Source: Serpula lacrymans var. lacrymans S7.9 | Lineage: Eukaryota > Basidiomycota > Agaricomycetes > Boletales > Serpulaceae | DNA length: 64,000 bases | Assembly: GCF_000218685.1 (NCBI RefSeq) | Contig: NW_006763298.1 | Location: 1,274,869 to 1,338,868, forward strand | Direction of reading: 5' to 3' | Shown: positions 43,725 to 57,122 of the stretch, in pieces | Position numbering within the stretch: the stretch's first letter is position 1 | Layout of the letters: each line of letters starts with the position of its first letter | The notes under the pieces: generated by a model | Seen by the model: only the letters and a program-made list of their open reading frames with translations | The model's database searches: none | What the model was told of the DNA's origin: nothing | Position numbers and translations under genes: made by a program

Positions 43725-45530
43725 TGTCGATGATGAGAACTGTTGTTAGAAAACCACACACAAAAACAAACTAATACACAATCCTCCCAGATTCCACGGA
43801 ACTTGTTTATGGGCTTTGCCTCCTAGAACAGTGGGTGCTTTGGTTGTTCGTGGGGTGGTATGTATGAGGATCCTTCAAAGTAAAACCCAGAGGTGTATGA
43901 GTGTGGGTTTTGAGGAGGAGGGATAGTTGAATTTATAGAAGATAGGGGCTTAGTGATGAGTATAGATGAGCACTACCTTGCTAATTGTAGCACAAGGTAG
44001 GTTTGAGAACGACGAGGATGAGGTTCCCAGTGATAGCAGACTCCTGATGCACAAACTGTAGTGCTCAGAAGGACTCTAATCGAAGGGGATGACAATGACT
44101 TCAAAATTGGGAAGTGACGATGACAGCAATTAACAGTGGTAGCAGTGGGAAGTGTTGTGACCACACTGGATCACAGGTAGCAGAGAGTAGTGAACTTGAG
44201 ATTAGAGAAAAAGTCTGGATTGGAGTTCTTGTTTTTTTTACAAGGTAAAATACAGGGGTTTATATAGTAAAAGAAAAGTAGGCTATGCACAGTATAGCTG
44301 TGCAAAAAGAATGAGAAAGAACATGAAGGAAGGAATGTATGCTGACAAATCCTGCGTAGGTAGTACAGGATAAGATTGTCAAAAAAAGGAAAAGAAAGGG
44401 ATAGAACAATGAATGCTGTGAGTAATGTCACAGGTTTATACAGCCATAAAGTAAAGTCCAATAGCAAAAAGAGAGCAGGAAAATCATGATGTCATGGGAA
44501 GATGGAGTAAAAAAATGGCAAGGCAAAACACTATCAGTATCAACACAGTTCCTTTATTGTTAGTCAGGCATTCTAAAAAATATGTGTCCATAAAAATAAT
44601 TCAAAAATCAAAAATAATTGCACTGTAAATGAATGTTCTGCTGAAGAAAAAGAAACTGGAGCCACCGGTCCACCACCTAGTCCAAATCTGACAGTTCCAT
44701 GGCCTTACCAATGGACTGGTTGTGTTGGACCACCTGATCAAACGAGGGAGGGAGAGGAGTAGTTCCAATTTGGAACAAGTGAGTCCCAGGCAGTGTGTGG
44801 TAGGTGTAGCTGTAGCGAAGACGATAGACAAAAGATAAGTGTACCCAAGTGAATGGGACAGCAATGAACATGGGCGACGCAAGGGGATGAACCTTCTCCA
44901 GCTCAAAAACTACCCACCCACACTCCAACCAGGCAAGACGAGCGACCAATATTTTGATAGTATATGATGGCAGATCAACGTCATGAAGATGGACCTGTTG
45001 CCCTATTTGGACCGGCCGCCGGGGCTTTGCTGATATCAGCAGTGGCACGTGGTAATCAACGGATCGGCGACAGAAGCGGATAGGAAGTGGTGACATCAGA
45101 AATGGTGGGGGTGCAAATAAGATGAGGAGGAGGAGGGTGGAGGTGACGAAAAAGTGGATTAGAATGGGGATTCAGAAATGACCGTCGGGTGAGAATAAAA
45201 AGGAGAGGAAGGGGCCCATGGTGGGGCTAGGCAAAGGAAGGGGAGTAAGGGAAACGACAAAAGCGAGGGCACAATGCAATGTGTAGCCAGTGGCAACGCG
45301 AAAATTTGCCAAAATGCCAAAACGCGGAAAGTACCAAATGGAAAAGCAAAGGTAAGCGTGACTGGATTGCCTAATAGAGGTGGTGCTGATCAGCCACAAG
45401 TTCAAAACAGGCAATATTAATTACTATTCCACGTGGCACTATGCCTGTGTGGCGCAAAGGCGAGTCTTTTTGAATATTCGCTTCGTTATTGACACCTGTC
45501 CATGCTACCAATCAACTTTGGTGCATGACA
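43725..45530 (-). mobile_element. Element Z copy 2 (1806 bp), inverted
   Basis: Same ends as copies 1 and 3 in reverse: TGTCGATGATG on the left, GGTGCATGACA on the right. The flanks are TCGC (43721-43724) and TCAC (45531-45534), one C-to-T-type change from identity at a CpG. Layout and sequence follow the other copies, with the TATATAAA and AATAAA motifs kept on the minus strand. Confidence 0.85.
44677..45219 (-). pseudogene. Element Z ORF, broken copy
   Basis: Starts at the same ATG in the same context (45219) but has TGA after SPDGHF (45172-45174), where the other copies have TGG. The frame downstream is open to the normal end (ELSDLD, 44677) with the same residues. A single nonsense change of G-to-A type is the only obvious lesion. 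Confidence 0.7.
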
Positions 45531-46069
45531 TCACCCAAGTCCTTACTCTCCAGCAACGCCCTGTTGTTCTCAAGATGATAACACCCCTGTTGATCAGTCA
45601 CCATCCGCTCCCCAAAACAACATTGCTAATGCACAAGTTGTTGTTTAGTTATCACAAATCTGCGAGCTTGATGACAAGTGCAGCCGCATTTTTAAGTCTT
45701 TCTACAAGACTGGTTTTTCAATTTCAATTGTTCCTGACTTGCACTTACCAGTTTATGTAGTATATTGATCCCACTCAATGTGACGTGCTTGGAAGTTTCC
45801 TTCAATTTGCCGTGATCCTACAGAATCAACAACACCTCAAAGCCATTAACACTACCATCAACACTTTCTCTGACCAACTTGGTACTTTATCTGGCCTTAC
45901 AAAGAAACAATGGGCTCCTGATGAAGAACTTGTTAGAATATACTCTGACATACCAATACCCCATAGGATAATACCTCTGATTTGTAAGCCAGCCCAGTAT
46001 GCAGCAGCTATTCTGTGTAAGACGTCCGTGGTTGTATGTCATGTTTAAGATCCTACATTGTATAACCTT

Positions 46070-46142
46070 GGCCATATAGCTCAATTGGTAGAGCAGCTGG
46101 CATGTATCCAGAAGGTTCCAGGTTCAATCCCTGGTCTGGTCA
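46070..46142 (+). tRNA. tRNA-Thr(TGT)-like gene or pseudogene
   Basis: The 73 nt fold with D arm GCTC/GAGC, T arm CCAGG/CCTGG, an A box TAGCTCAATTGG and a B box GGTTCAATCCC. A T4 run follows about 10 bases downstream. The anticodon loop reads CATGTAT, giving TGT. Base 33 is A instead of the invariant T, there is a T-C mismatch in the acceptor stem and a G-A at the top of the anticodon stem. It sits inside the degraded transposon gene, so it may be a pseudogene or SINE head. Confidence 0.5.
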
Positions 46143-47220
46143 TTATCCAATTTTATCAGAACTACGGGCAAGCTCTTTTTTATTGTTTCATTCATACTAT
46201 GCTCATCAAATATTAGACTTCAATTCTGAACATTGCAAAGGACATTGTAGTCCAGTCTAACCACCGTCATTTTATCTCTATGTTTCATGATGTTGGAGTA
46301 AGTATGTCTAGCCTCTTTTGTTTAGTACTGACACATTCTTCAGGATATTTTCCGACAACGAGCCAGTGAACTGGGTATCAAAGATACCATCAGCTCTCAC
46401 AAAGGTATAATTGACTCGCTTGTCAAGAAACAATCAAATTCTGCATAAGAGCATCTGAGGCACCAGGTGAAATTTTTACTTTTATATAGGCACCTTAAAA
46501 CTAATGGTTTTCTATAGATCAATAACTCATTGCTTCCATCAGGGCCCACACATGCTTCACTTGACTCATTTTCCATGCAGATCTGCAAGAAGTTCAGAGA
46601 TGGTGGCATTGTCTGCCCACTTCCAGTGGAGTTCATCATACAATGCATTTTAATGGTATGAATATCAATTTTATTCCTGTTTTATTCCTGATCATAGCAT
46701 ACAGAGGTCGTATGGCCTCCGTTACACAGCAAAAAAAGGGAAGAAAACTTACCACACAGAGTTGTCTGAGTTTGAACCTGAATCCGAGCCTGAACTGAAC
46801 ACTGTTGAGGTGCAGGAGAATGATAAACCAGGGACCGATTCCAATGAAGAGATAGAGCCCAGGGCTACCACTGCAAGAGGCAGAACTAAGGCTAAGTCCA
46901 AGAGGACACTGAAAAAAGCTCAAACCACAGAAAAGAACACCTTCTTCATTGGTTTTGAGAAATACATCCAGAGGAAGTGGAGGAAGTACATTGGTAACCC
47001 TGCTGGTTACAAAGAGTGAGTCCTGATCATTTCTATGCCTAGTCTCCTCTCTTGATATTACACTAGGTATATCCGGCTCTTGAAGGATCGTGACAATAGA
47101 CTCTTCGACCCAAGCTTCAAGATCACCTCAAGGAATACTAGTCTCTCAAACAATGCTAGCACTAGTCTCACAATAAACTCGTTGGATGCATTGGCAAACT
47201 ATCTTGATGGCCTCAACTGA

Positions 47221-47669
47221 TCAGTATATAGTGCTTTCTCCATTACAGTATATATACTTTTCATAATCTGGCTTTGGTCTGTTTTGTTGATACAACCTCG
47301 CTGCTGACCCGCATTCGTTTTTACATCATGCTATGTTCCCCCTGCGTTATAGTACCAATCCCTGCAATATCAGTTAATGTTTGTTCTTGTCAGACTGCCA
47401 GCAAGAGACACAATTATATTGGAACATGATACTACAGGCTGATCACAATAATGGTTGGGAGCACCTCACGCTCAGCCCACCATTGAGCATATCATGGGCT
47501 GTGGTTTTCTATTGTCGGCTCATTGGCACCGCTATGGGCAGGGTGCGGTTCGCGCAAATGCGGCTTACAGTCTGGCCTGCAGGCACCGGGTCACCTTTCC
47601 TCTGGACGTGTACCTTCGGGCTTTGAAGGAAAAAATAGCCTCAGTTGGGTAAAAAGATAACAAAGCAAA
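47221..47669. other. Spacer, no gene recognised
   Basis: A GC-richer stretch at 47455-47640 holds short ORFs (QLAHWHRYGQGAVRAN-like in one frame) that I cannot assign. The right end of the DNA transposon should lie here, but I could not find its terminal repeat. Confidence 0.4.
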
Positions 47670-47752
47670 TGCATTGACCGAGAGTCGAACTCGGAGCGCG
47701 GCCACATTTACTAAAATGGGAAGACCGCATGTTACCGCTACACCATCAATGC
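47670..47752 (-). tRNA. tRNA-Gly(CCC) with a 12-nt intron
   Basis: The minus strand folds with a perfect 7-bp acceptor stem (GCATTGA/TCAATGC), T arm CCGAG-TTCGACT-CTCGG, D stem GTGT/ACAT, and anticodon stem CGGTC/GGCCG. The loop TTCCCA then runs into a short insert (TTTTAGTAAATG) before the last loop base, which is the normal intron place after base 37. The anticodon is CCC. The discriminator is A. Confidence 0.9.
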
Positions 47753-47876
47753 CTCAAAATATATTTTCTGCCACAATTACTCCAATATTGCAACTTTCTC
47801 TCTTACATAAGGTTTTTTTTGCCTGTTCGACACACTTCTTCAAGTTGTATCACTTCAAACTTTACAATTAACAGTC

Positions 47877-49406
47877 ATGAGTACAGCTCCAAGTTCAAGC
47901 TCATCTGGGATCAAGAGAAAACCGAGTGTTATTATCACCATCGGAATGGCTGGTGCAGGGAAGTCAACTTTTGTTCAGCGCATCAACTCTTATCTGCACT
48001 CTCTCGATCCACCAAGCCCTCCCTACATCCTCAATCTTGACCCTGCTGTGACTCAAGTGCCTTACGAAGCCAACATTGACATCAGAGACACTGTCAACTA
48101 TCAAGAAGTTATGAAGCAGTGTGTGGCCCTTCCTGCTTACGGACTTCGTATCGAATGAGTGACGGTGTTTTGCGCACAAGGTATAATCTGGGACCCAACG
48201 GCGGAATCTTAACAGCTCTCAATCTATTCACTACGAAGTTCGATCAAGTTCTGGGGATTGTGGAGAAACGCGCGGACACAGTCGAGTAATGTTTTCGCTC
48301 AGACTCAAAAAAGCGAACTGCCCCTAACTGAATGCATACGATAGTCACATCATTCTTGATACACCTGGACAAATTGAAATCTTCACATGGTCTGCCTCTG
48401 GAGCTATTATCACGGATGCGATAGCTTCGTCCCTCCCTACAGTCGTGGCCTACATCGTCGATACCCCTCGAAGCTCCGCACCGGCGACTTTCATGTCAAA
48501 CATGCTTTACGCATGCAGGTACATCCATACTCCAGTCTCTTCCTTCTATATTACTGAAGTTCACTCCTTCATCCCACGCTCTTGTAGTATAATGTACAAA
48601 ACCAAACTCCCTTTCATCCTTGTATTTAACAAAACTGATGTTCAACCACACGATTTTGCGTTGGAATGGATGCAGGACTTTGAAGCGTTTCAAAGTGCCT
48701 TGGCTTCCCATAGTGGATCACACGACTCTGAAGGAGAGCCCACTTATATGAACAGCTTAATGAATAGTATGAGTTTGGTTCTAGACGAGTTCTACAAGCA
48801 CCTCAAGGTAAAGTTTTTGTTCCGCTGCTCTGACGGTGTTCTAAATGTTGCCTTCACATAACTATAACACATTCATTTGTAGGCAGTGGGTGTTTCAAGT
48901 ATGACTGGTGACGGTGTAAAAGAATTCTTCGATGCCGTCGAGGAATCACGAGAAGTATATGAGAAGTATGTGGTTACTTCAACCTATGACTTAAATGCTC
49001 ACCCATTCGCATATATGCTTTCTCCATCAGGGAATACCTTCCGGAACTCGAGCGTTCTCGCGCTGCTCGCGAAAAAACTCTTCAGGATGTTAAAGATGAC
49101 TCTATGAGCCGGCTGATGAAAGATCTTGCTGTAGATCGCGCGAAGAATCCTGATGCAGCATTACACGATCGATGGGCTTCGGATGAGGAAGACGACGACG
49201 ACGACGCTGAAATCAATATAATAGACCGGAGTTAGTACACCGTTGCTTGGACCACGAATGCTTTGTTGCATCGTGCGTCTCACTATATCCGAGACGGCTG
49301 ACATAGATCCTGTGTAGGCGAAGAGCCCTGGCCAGGACAGTACATCGACATGACACGAGCTCGACGACAGGACGGCGAGCAAATCAATTGGCCACGGCCA
49401 AGCTGA
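47877..49406 (+). CDS. npa3: GPN-loop GTPase 1 (Npa3/GPN1)
   Basis: Seven exons join in phase to 370 aa: 47877-48118, 48181-48285, 48345-48518, 48588-48807, 48883-48965, 49031-49230 and 49318-49406. The P-loop is GMAGAGKST, the GPN motif is LGPNGG, switch II is DTPGQIEIF, and the guanine-specificity motif is FNKTDV. The C-terminus has an acidic run ([10 protein letters not shown]) typical of the family. GPN1 with GPN2 and GPN3 is needed for assembly and nuclear import of RNA polymerase II. The gene looks intact and single-copy. Confidence 0.95.
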
Positions 49407-50411
49407 TCAAGAAAGTGAGTAACTGGATACGTCATTGATAAGCATAGCATTTTAATCATCGCACTTAGATCGCAGGTATGGCAGCAAAGAAAGAAGGGTA
49501 AGGACAGGAGTTGCGTCGAGTAAACAAAAAGTGTACAACCCATATAGCATCTAATCGGTGAAGAACCATTTCCCGCATCCACGCTATGATGGCCTTGAGT
49601 CAGCAGTTCAGTCGCTCAACACCACCATGCATGGGAAGTTGCTCTCTCTTTTGTTCGGCCTTGACGACCGATTGACAGACAGCAGATATCAAGTATCTGA
49701 TTCCTCCATATCTGCTCCAAGATTGGTGTGTCAGTAAGGGTCCAATAAATTCGGTCCGGTGTATATCCGTGTGCATGTGTAAAGTATCCAAAAGGGCGCA
49801 GCGGTGTTCCTTTGAATGTACTCTTTCTGTACTCTTTCTGTACACCGTTGGTCACGAAGAAGTTGCATTAAGTACGTAGTTTTCCAGCCGTGGTGAAGGT
49901 AAGGACTCCGCGAGGCGCCGCAGTCAAATCGTAAGGAGGTCAGCGAGTACTAATGATTGCGACTCTGTGAATCGAGGCCCACTGGTACCCACTGGCAGGG
50001 TAGGTCGGTGGCAATATATCGCATTTCGCCGAGGAGGCTCTTTAGGTCTCAAGCGCACATCGCACACTTTCTTTCTGCACTCTGAAACATCGCATCGCAT
50101 TTCATTCTGTTCCTTGCTACCTTATTTCGTCGAATTTGTGAAGCTTTGTGACCGGGTCATACAGAGCACCGAAAGACATACCCGCATCACTGATCACGAG
50201 ATCTGTCATATAATCATTGTCGACAGTCCAATTTATAACGGCACTAGAAGTCCTGTTTGCATTTCCTTCTCAGATTTTGACATCCTCCATTCCACCTTTC
50301 CCTTCTTCTGTTTCGTCTCGTCTCTCTCAAGATTCACTTAGACTCCTTTACCATCATCGTCATCTCGAACCTCCCTGCCACACTGACCTTTAATCTCTTT
50401 CTTCAAATAAC
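49407..50411. other. Intergenic, GPN1 to CDK1
   Basis: No gene is seen. A short tandem TGTACTCTTTC repeat lies near 49817-49842. The pyrimidine-rich stretch before 50412 fits a fungal promoter and 5' UTR. Confidence 0.5.
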
Positions 50412-52336
<1,925 letters not shown>

Positions 52337-52930
52337 TACTTCAAACCTCTGTTTGTTTCTGCTATGCCATTTCCTTAACCTCTTCATTTTCGCATTTCGC
52401 CTGTGTTCCCTTGGCTGCATATCTCTTCTTGCATGTTTTTCTGTTGAAGCGTAAAGATCGACGTACAATACAACACATAGTTTATTATGTATAAGCTGCT
52501 GCATTGTCTTCGTTGTTACATTGCACAATGTTTCCTCTCCTTGTCTCGTGAGTATCTATGGGATATCTGGGGACATGTTGGCTGCTTGCCACCTGCACTG
52601 GTTTTTATATATCTTCCATATACATTGCAGTCCTCCCAGTGCTATCACAGTATGTTGTCATCATCGTTTGTTCCGACGCTGCCCTCGAATTGTGCCAAAA
52701 CTCGTGCGCATAGGTAAATTTATAAAAGTTTCTTGTTCAAATTTGCACATTTGTTTCTTACAACTCTGAGAGTGCTTACTGGCTTTGAAAGTCCGCCAAG
52801 GGCGTAATGGGCCGCGTTGCCGCGTGATAAAGACAGGCAGTGTCACGGTCGCAGTGACTCTTCTCTCTCGTCCGTAGCTTTCATCAGTATCGAAGACAAA
52901 ACTATAATCTAAATCCCATTGAAGTCTCCG
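52337..52930. other. Intergenic, CDK1 to FHA gene
   Basis: 3' flank of CDK1 and promoter of the FHA gene. No further gene is seen. Confidence 0.5.
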
Positions 52931-55194
52931 ATGGATTCGATGGACGAAGAAATCCAATACTTGGGCACAAAGTTTGCGCCTCCCTCTGAAGTCAATATGT
53001 CTGACCCCTGTCCAGGATCACGCTTGCCAGGGGGTGCGTATCGTCACCTCTGACTTTTCTACAGCGTTTTGATGGTCTTCCAGTTACTGGAATCACTTTG
53101 CACGTCGACAAATGTAGTGAAAAGCTACCTCATGACTTGACTTTCTTGAAATCTCTAACCAGTTTCGTGAACATCGGCCGCAAGTCGAGCGCTGAAGATA
53201 AAGCTTTGAGGAAAGAGAACGATGAATACAATGCCGTTTTTCCATGCCAAGTAGTCAGTGGAAAGCATGCGAGGTTACTATTCTCAGATGGTGGACAGGT
53301 GAGTAAATCCATTCGTTGCCACTCTCGCCTCATTGTTAATTCGGTCCCCCATCATAGGTTTACATCGTGGATCTCGACTCCCGCCATGGTACACATTTGC
53401 GCAGAAGAGACGAGACTGTGTCAAAGAGCATTCAGCCTCACGTCTCCACCGTATTGGCCGATGGCGATATAGTTACCTTTGGCAAGAGCGTCGGTGCAGG
53501 ATCGTATCTCGTATCGCCCGTCTCCGTCCGTGTGGAGCTTTTGCGAGGCCCACCGGCAAAGATACCTCCCATCCGATCATTATCAGAACCTGTTTCTGAG
53601 ACAGATTCATCGCATGATCCTACAGAGGGCGCTATCAACCCCAGTAGGTCGAGCTCTGGACGTTATGGAGTCTTTATTCCTCCTTCGCCTGGTACTTCTT
53701 CCCATTCGGACTCGTCTTCTTCATACAGTATCTCAAGTTCCGAGAATGACTCTGATGTAGAAGAAATCTCCACAATGATGCCCGCCGATAACAATAGGAA
53801 TGAGAGTGGCCACAATAACGGGTTCAATATATCCGTACCAGGAATACGTGCGGTATTTGACGATGTCTTTAGGCTTCACCCTCATGCATTCGCTCATCTT
53901 CTCTCCTCTTCACCTCACCATTCACCCCCAGTTCAAGATATCGATTCCATTCATACCCCCATCCCAGATGTGCGGGACGATGTATCCGAGTCTCATTCTG
54001 CGATGGAGCTTTCTACTCCGTCTCCAGCACCGTCTGTATACAATGTTTCTGAACCAGATGTTATCGGAGCTTGGTTTACTTCTCGGTCGCCTTCTCGAGC
54101 CAGCAGCAGACCTCCCACTCCGTGCATATCAAGACTGCCTTCACCTTCTGCGGAAGCCAGTGCATCTGATCGCGTCAGAGTGAGTCAGGAGGCCTCTGCT
54201 TATGAGCCTGAGTCGCAGAAAGGTAACATTTCGAATCTACCCCCCGTTTCGAACCCACCTCTCGATGATCGCCAAATGACGTCTCCTGTTATCAACGGTA
54301 CCTCCGCTGCAGATAAGGAAGCCATAGATATACATTGGACTCGCATGTCTCTTCGAGATCTGCAGGTATGTATGAATTTTGTTTTGTTTTGCACTACTAA
54401 AATAGTATTTTATTTTATTTAGGATGATCTCTCTGACATAAGGCATACTCTTGTCGATATGGACTCGGGCTTCCAGTCAAATACAAGGAAACTCCGCGAT
54501 ATGGACGAGCGGATGAACGATGCAACGATGCAATCTTCAGAAGCTGTCGACAGAGTGAGCTCTCTGGACGCACAGTTCTCAGCTCTGTATGAACTACGAG
54601 ACCAAGTGAATTCCTTATCAGAGAGATGTGACGCGTTGCAGAAGAATGATCAAGCGTTGGGCGAGATCAAGGATGGGGTGGATGCTCTTCATGCGCTGGT
54701 CGCTGGTATGTGGCACATACTTCATAAATCTGGATATTATTAACGCCCCACTCGTTCTGCAGAGATGAAGGCGCTTCGTAATGAAAGCGAGAAAGAAGCC
54801 TCTCTTAAATTACAGTCAATGCAAGATGCTCACGCAGACGCTTTGTCTGCTATCGCATGTGAGGTGAAGGTGAGTCCCTTTAGGTGTTTTTAGCTCTTGT
54901 CACAAGTAGTGACTAGTAACTCGGAAGACGTTTGCAAATTTGAAGCGCAAGCACTCGGAAGTTGAGCTCAAAACGGCCGATATCGAGGTGGTCAACATCG
55001 ATGATGAAGACACTGTGATGGCGTTGACACCACAGGCCCTTCCGCCCGTCCAGACGGTTGTTGACGATGATGTAATGGAGCCTTCCCCTTCTAAACGTGC
55101 GAGGAAAGGAGTGTCAATGTCCGGCGTCGCACACACAGCAACAGCATTTGCTTTCGGTGCTGTGGCTACCTGGTCCGTGCTTGCCTTCTCTTAA
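52931..55194 (+). CDS. FHA-domain protein with coiled coil and C-terminal membrane anchor
   Basis: Six exons join in phase to 660 aa: 52931-53033, 53084-53298, 53358-54365, 54423-54705, 54763-54869 and 54928-55194. The FHA domain has FVNIGRKSS, VSGKHARLLF and VDLDSRHGTHLR, the phosphothreonine-binding signature. A long Ser/Pro-rich region follows. Then comes a helical region with heptads (MDERMNDATMQSSEAVDRVS, LRDQVNSLSERCDALQ). The C-terminus has a basic patch (SKRARKG) before a hydrophobic end (ATAFAFGAVATWSVLAFS), a likely tail anchor. FHA, coiled coil and tail anchor is the layout of SLMAP/Far9-type STRIPAK subunits. That assignment is inferred from layout only. Confidence 0.85.
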
Positions 55195-55523
55195 ATCAGA
55201 TTCAATTGGTACACTGTTTTTTTGAAGTGTTTCGCTAGATTCATTGTACGATCGTTGTTGTATCGTGTCGTGTAAAACTGATTGTATGTAAAAAGAGCAT
55301 GTTAAGTGTATCTAGCACAGTTATCCCTAACTGTTTGTATTGCTGTATGATTCCAGAGTATTTTTATTATTGAAATGCAATTGACATTGACCACGAAGGA
55401 AATATCGTCGAACCTTGTTATTGTATGTTGTCTCGGAGGTTTGGTCAACACTGTCGTTCATTTTATATGTTTGCATCTGTGGATCCATGGATAGGTACTA
55501 TGTGATAGTGTGGGTCTCCTGGT
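55195..55523. other. Convergent 3' spacer
   Basis: 3' flanks of the FHA gene (+) and the PL14-like gene (-). No other feature is seen. Confidence 0.5.
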
Positions 55524-56660
55524 TCAATGCATAATTGCGCCTGAAACATCAGCAAACCAGGCCCGTTGGTCCTTTGGGGATGCCCAATCAATACTATGAC
55601 CTGTACAAGACATAAACCTTCATAAGCAATTATACAAAGATCAGGCAAATACAGACAGACCTCCAAAGAAAGTCTGAAAATGCATGCCCTTGATATGTGA
55701 CGCCGCGTCTTCTCGCATGACTAGACCAACAACATGCAAAACGCAACTGCCATTCATCCACAACTGGACTTCGCCTATAACGAATTCGGCCTGAACAGAA
55801 TAATGTATCGCTATGATTATATGCGCACCATCTGTCTTTCCAGGGGTATTCAACTTCACCCGTTGAGCTATCGTTATCCACAAGCCTGTCGACAATGTGT
55901 AGGGGCCTTTGCCGACTGAGATTCCGTAGTCATTGTTTAGTACAGACTTGGGCGGAACAGCGAGTAATTGCTTAGTATTGATATTGTTCAGTGGCATATA
56001 TGCATATATTTCCCCTTTTCCACTGGCCCTGAGGGTGACATCAAATTTCCAGCACAGAACAGCTACCGATTTTGACATACCTCCACATGAGACGAAGGTT
56101 GAAGCACTTACAACGGTCATCCTGACGTCCACCTGAGCATTTGTACGCCAAATCGCCTACGCCACCATCTGATATAGTATTTCCATCAGCAAGATCATCA
56201 TGGTAGCTAATGAAAGTGAGATAAGCTACTCACACATTCCAGGTAACTTTCCACCTTTGACCCATTCCCAGTCGGGTTGGAACATGACTTTGTAGCTGAA
56301 CAAAGCCTCGGATGCGCCATTTTCTAATGCCCTAGCAAAGTCGGAGGGTCCGCTGAGGTAGAATCCTAAGCCACCAGGCTTCTCGGTTTGAGGGCTTATG
56401 CTGCCTTTGGGATAGAAAGCCTCCCAAGCAACCTGCGGAGGCGGTTCATTTCCACAAAGGGCGATTGGCATCGGGGGATTTACGACATTGTGAGTAAGAT
56501 GTCCTGTGTTTTTGTGGATACCGAGGGCGTTGTCAGATAACGAGACGTTGGCAACGTTTGTGAGTGCTAAAGTGGGACAAGTGGTGAATCCATGCAGGAC
56601 ATTAAGGATCGGGAAAAGATGCGTGAGACTTGAATTGCTGGTGAACGATGATGGAGACAT
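55524..56660 (-). CDS. PL14-like polysaccharide lyase domain protein
   Basis: Five exons join in phase to 301 aa: 56660-56234, 56168-56081, 56028-55829, 55774-55661 and 55600-55524. Motifs are LFSYKVMFQPDWEWVKGGKL, YKCSGGRQDDRC, LRLMWRASGKGEIYAYMP, YGISVGKGPYTLSTGLW, GEVQLWMNG, HFQTFFGG and WASPKDQRAWFAD. They match the beta-jelly-roll lyase family 14 as I recall it from basidiomycetes. Related enzymes cleave uronic-acid polymers such as alginate or glucuronan; the substrate here is unknown. No signal peptide is evident at MSPSSFTSNSS, so export is uncertain unless an upstream exon was missed. Confidence 0.82.
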
Positions 56661-57122
56661 TTTTGGCTAGTAAATCGCAAATGTCAGTAGATGATGTTTG
56701 AGACATGGTTAATTGACGAAAAAGGTGCGTAGAAAGGATAGGGGATGGTTTTTGATTCCGCGGCCAAACTCAGTTCCTGTCCAGGACAGTGTGCTTCCGA
56801 GTCGGCTGCGGGTCTTCCAAGTTGTCGGTGCGTTCTCCTTGCCACGTACTTACGCTCACGTTTGATAGCACTATCTACTTGGTTGCAACTTGAAAAGCAA
56901 ATACGAAGACACACGTGTAATTCAGCAGCCAACACATTCCTTAACATGGATGGTCTCTGTATTGCGACATCCACCAGGTTACATGGGCTTTTTTATATTC
57001 CGACAGGGACATAAACGGGCATTGCTTTGTTCCAAATTCAATTCGCTGTCCTAAAGGAATCTCCGTGCCTTGAATAAGTAGCTTTACTATTCAAAATCCA
57101 CACTTGGCTTGTCTCCCATACC
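56661..57122. other. Divergent promoter, PL14-like gene and SDR gene
   Basis: About 460 bp shared by two divergently transcribed genes. No conserved site could be named. Confidence 0.5.

Larger units (their letters stand above)
43377..47220 (+). pseudogene. Second gene of the DNA transposon, unknown function, split by element Z
   Basis: Plus-strand frames continue just after the transposase-like gene. The first part has MNPFDGDTPPSYESHN and NIWNVNNLVYSVRSNHF. It is interrupted at 43725-45530 and resumes in the same frame (HPSPYSPATPCC...). Later parts read QLGTLSGLTKKQWAPDEEL, FRDGGIVCPLPVEF, an acidic then basic stretch (SEFEPESEPELN, TKAKSKRTLKKAQ) and, over a GT-AG intron, YIRLLKDRDNRLFDP to a stop at 47218-47220. 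At least two in-frame stops lie at 45655-45770. It may be a DNA-binding or accessory partner of the transposase. Whether all parts form one gene is inferred. Confidence 0.5.

Noticed and set aside
47381..47652. Overlapping ORFs downstream of the DNA transposon
   Set aside because: No family resemblance and no consistent splice joins; probably chance in GC-richer DNA.
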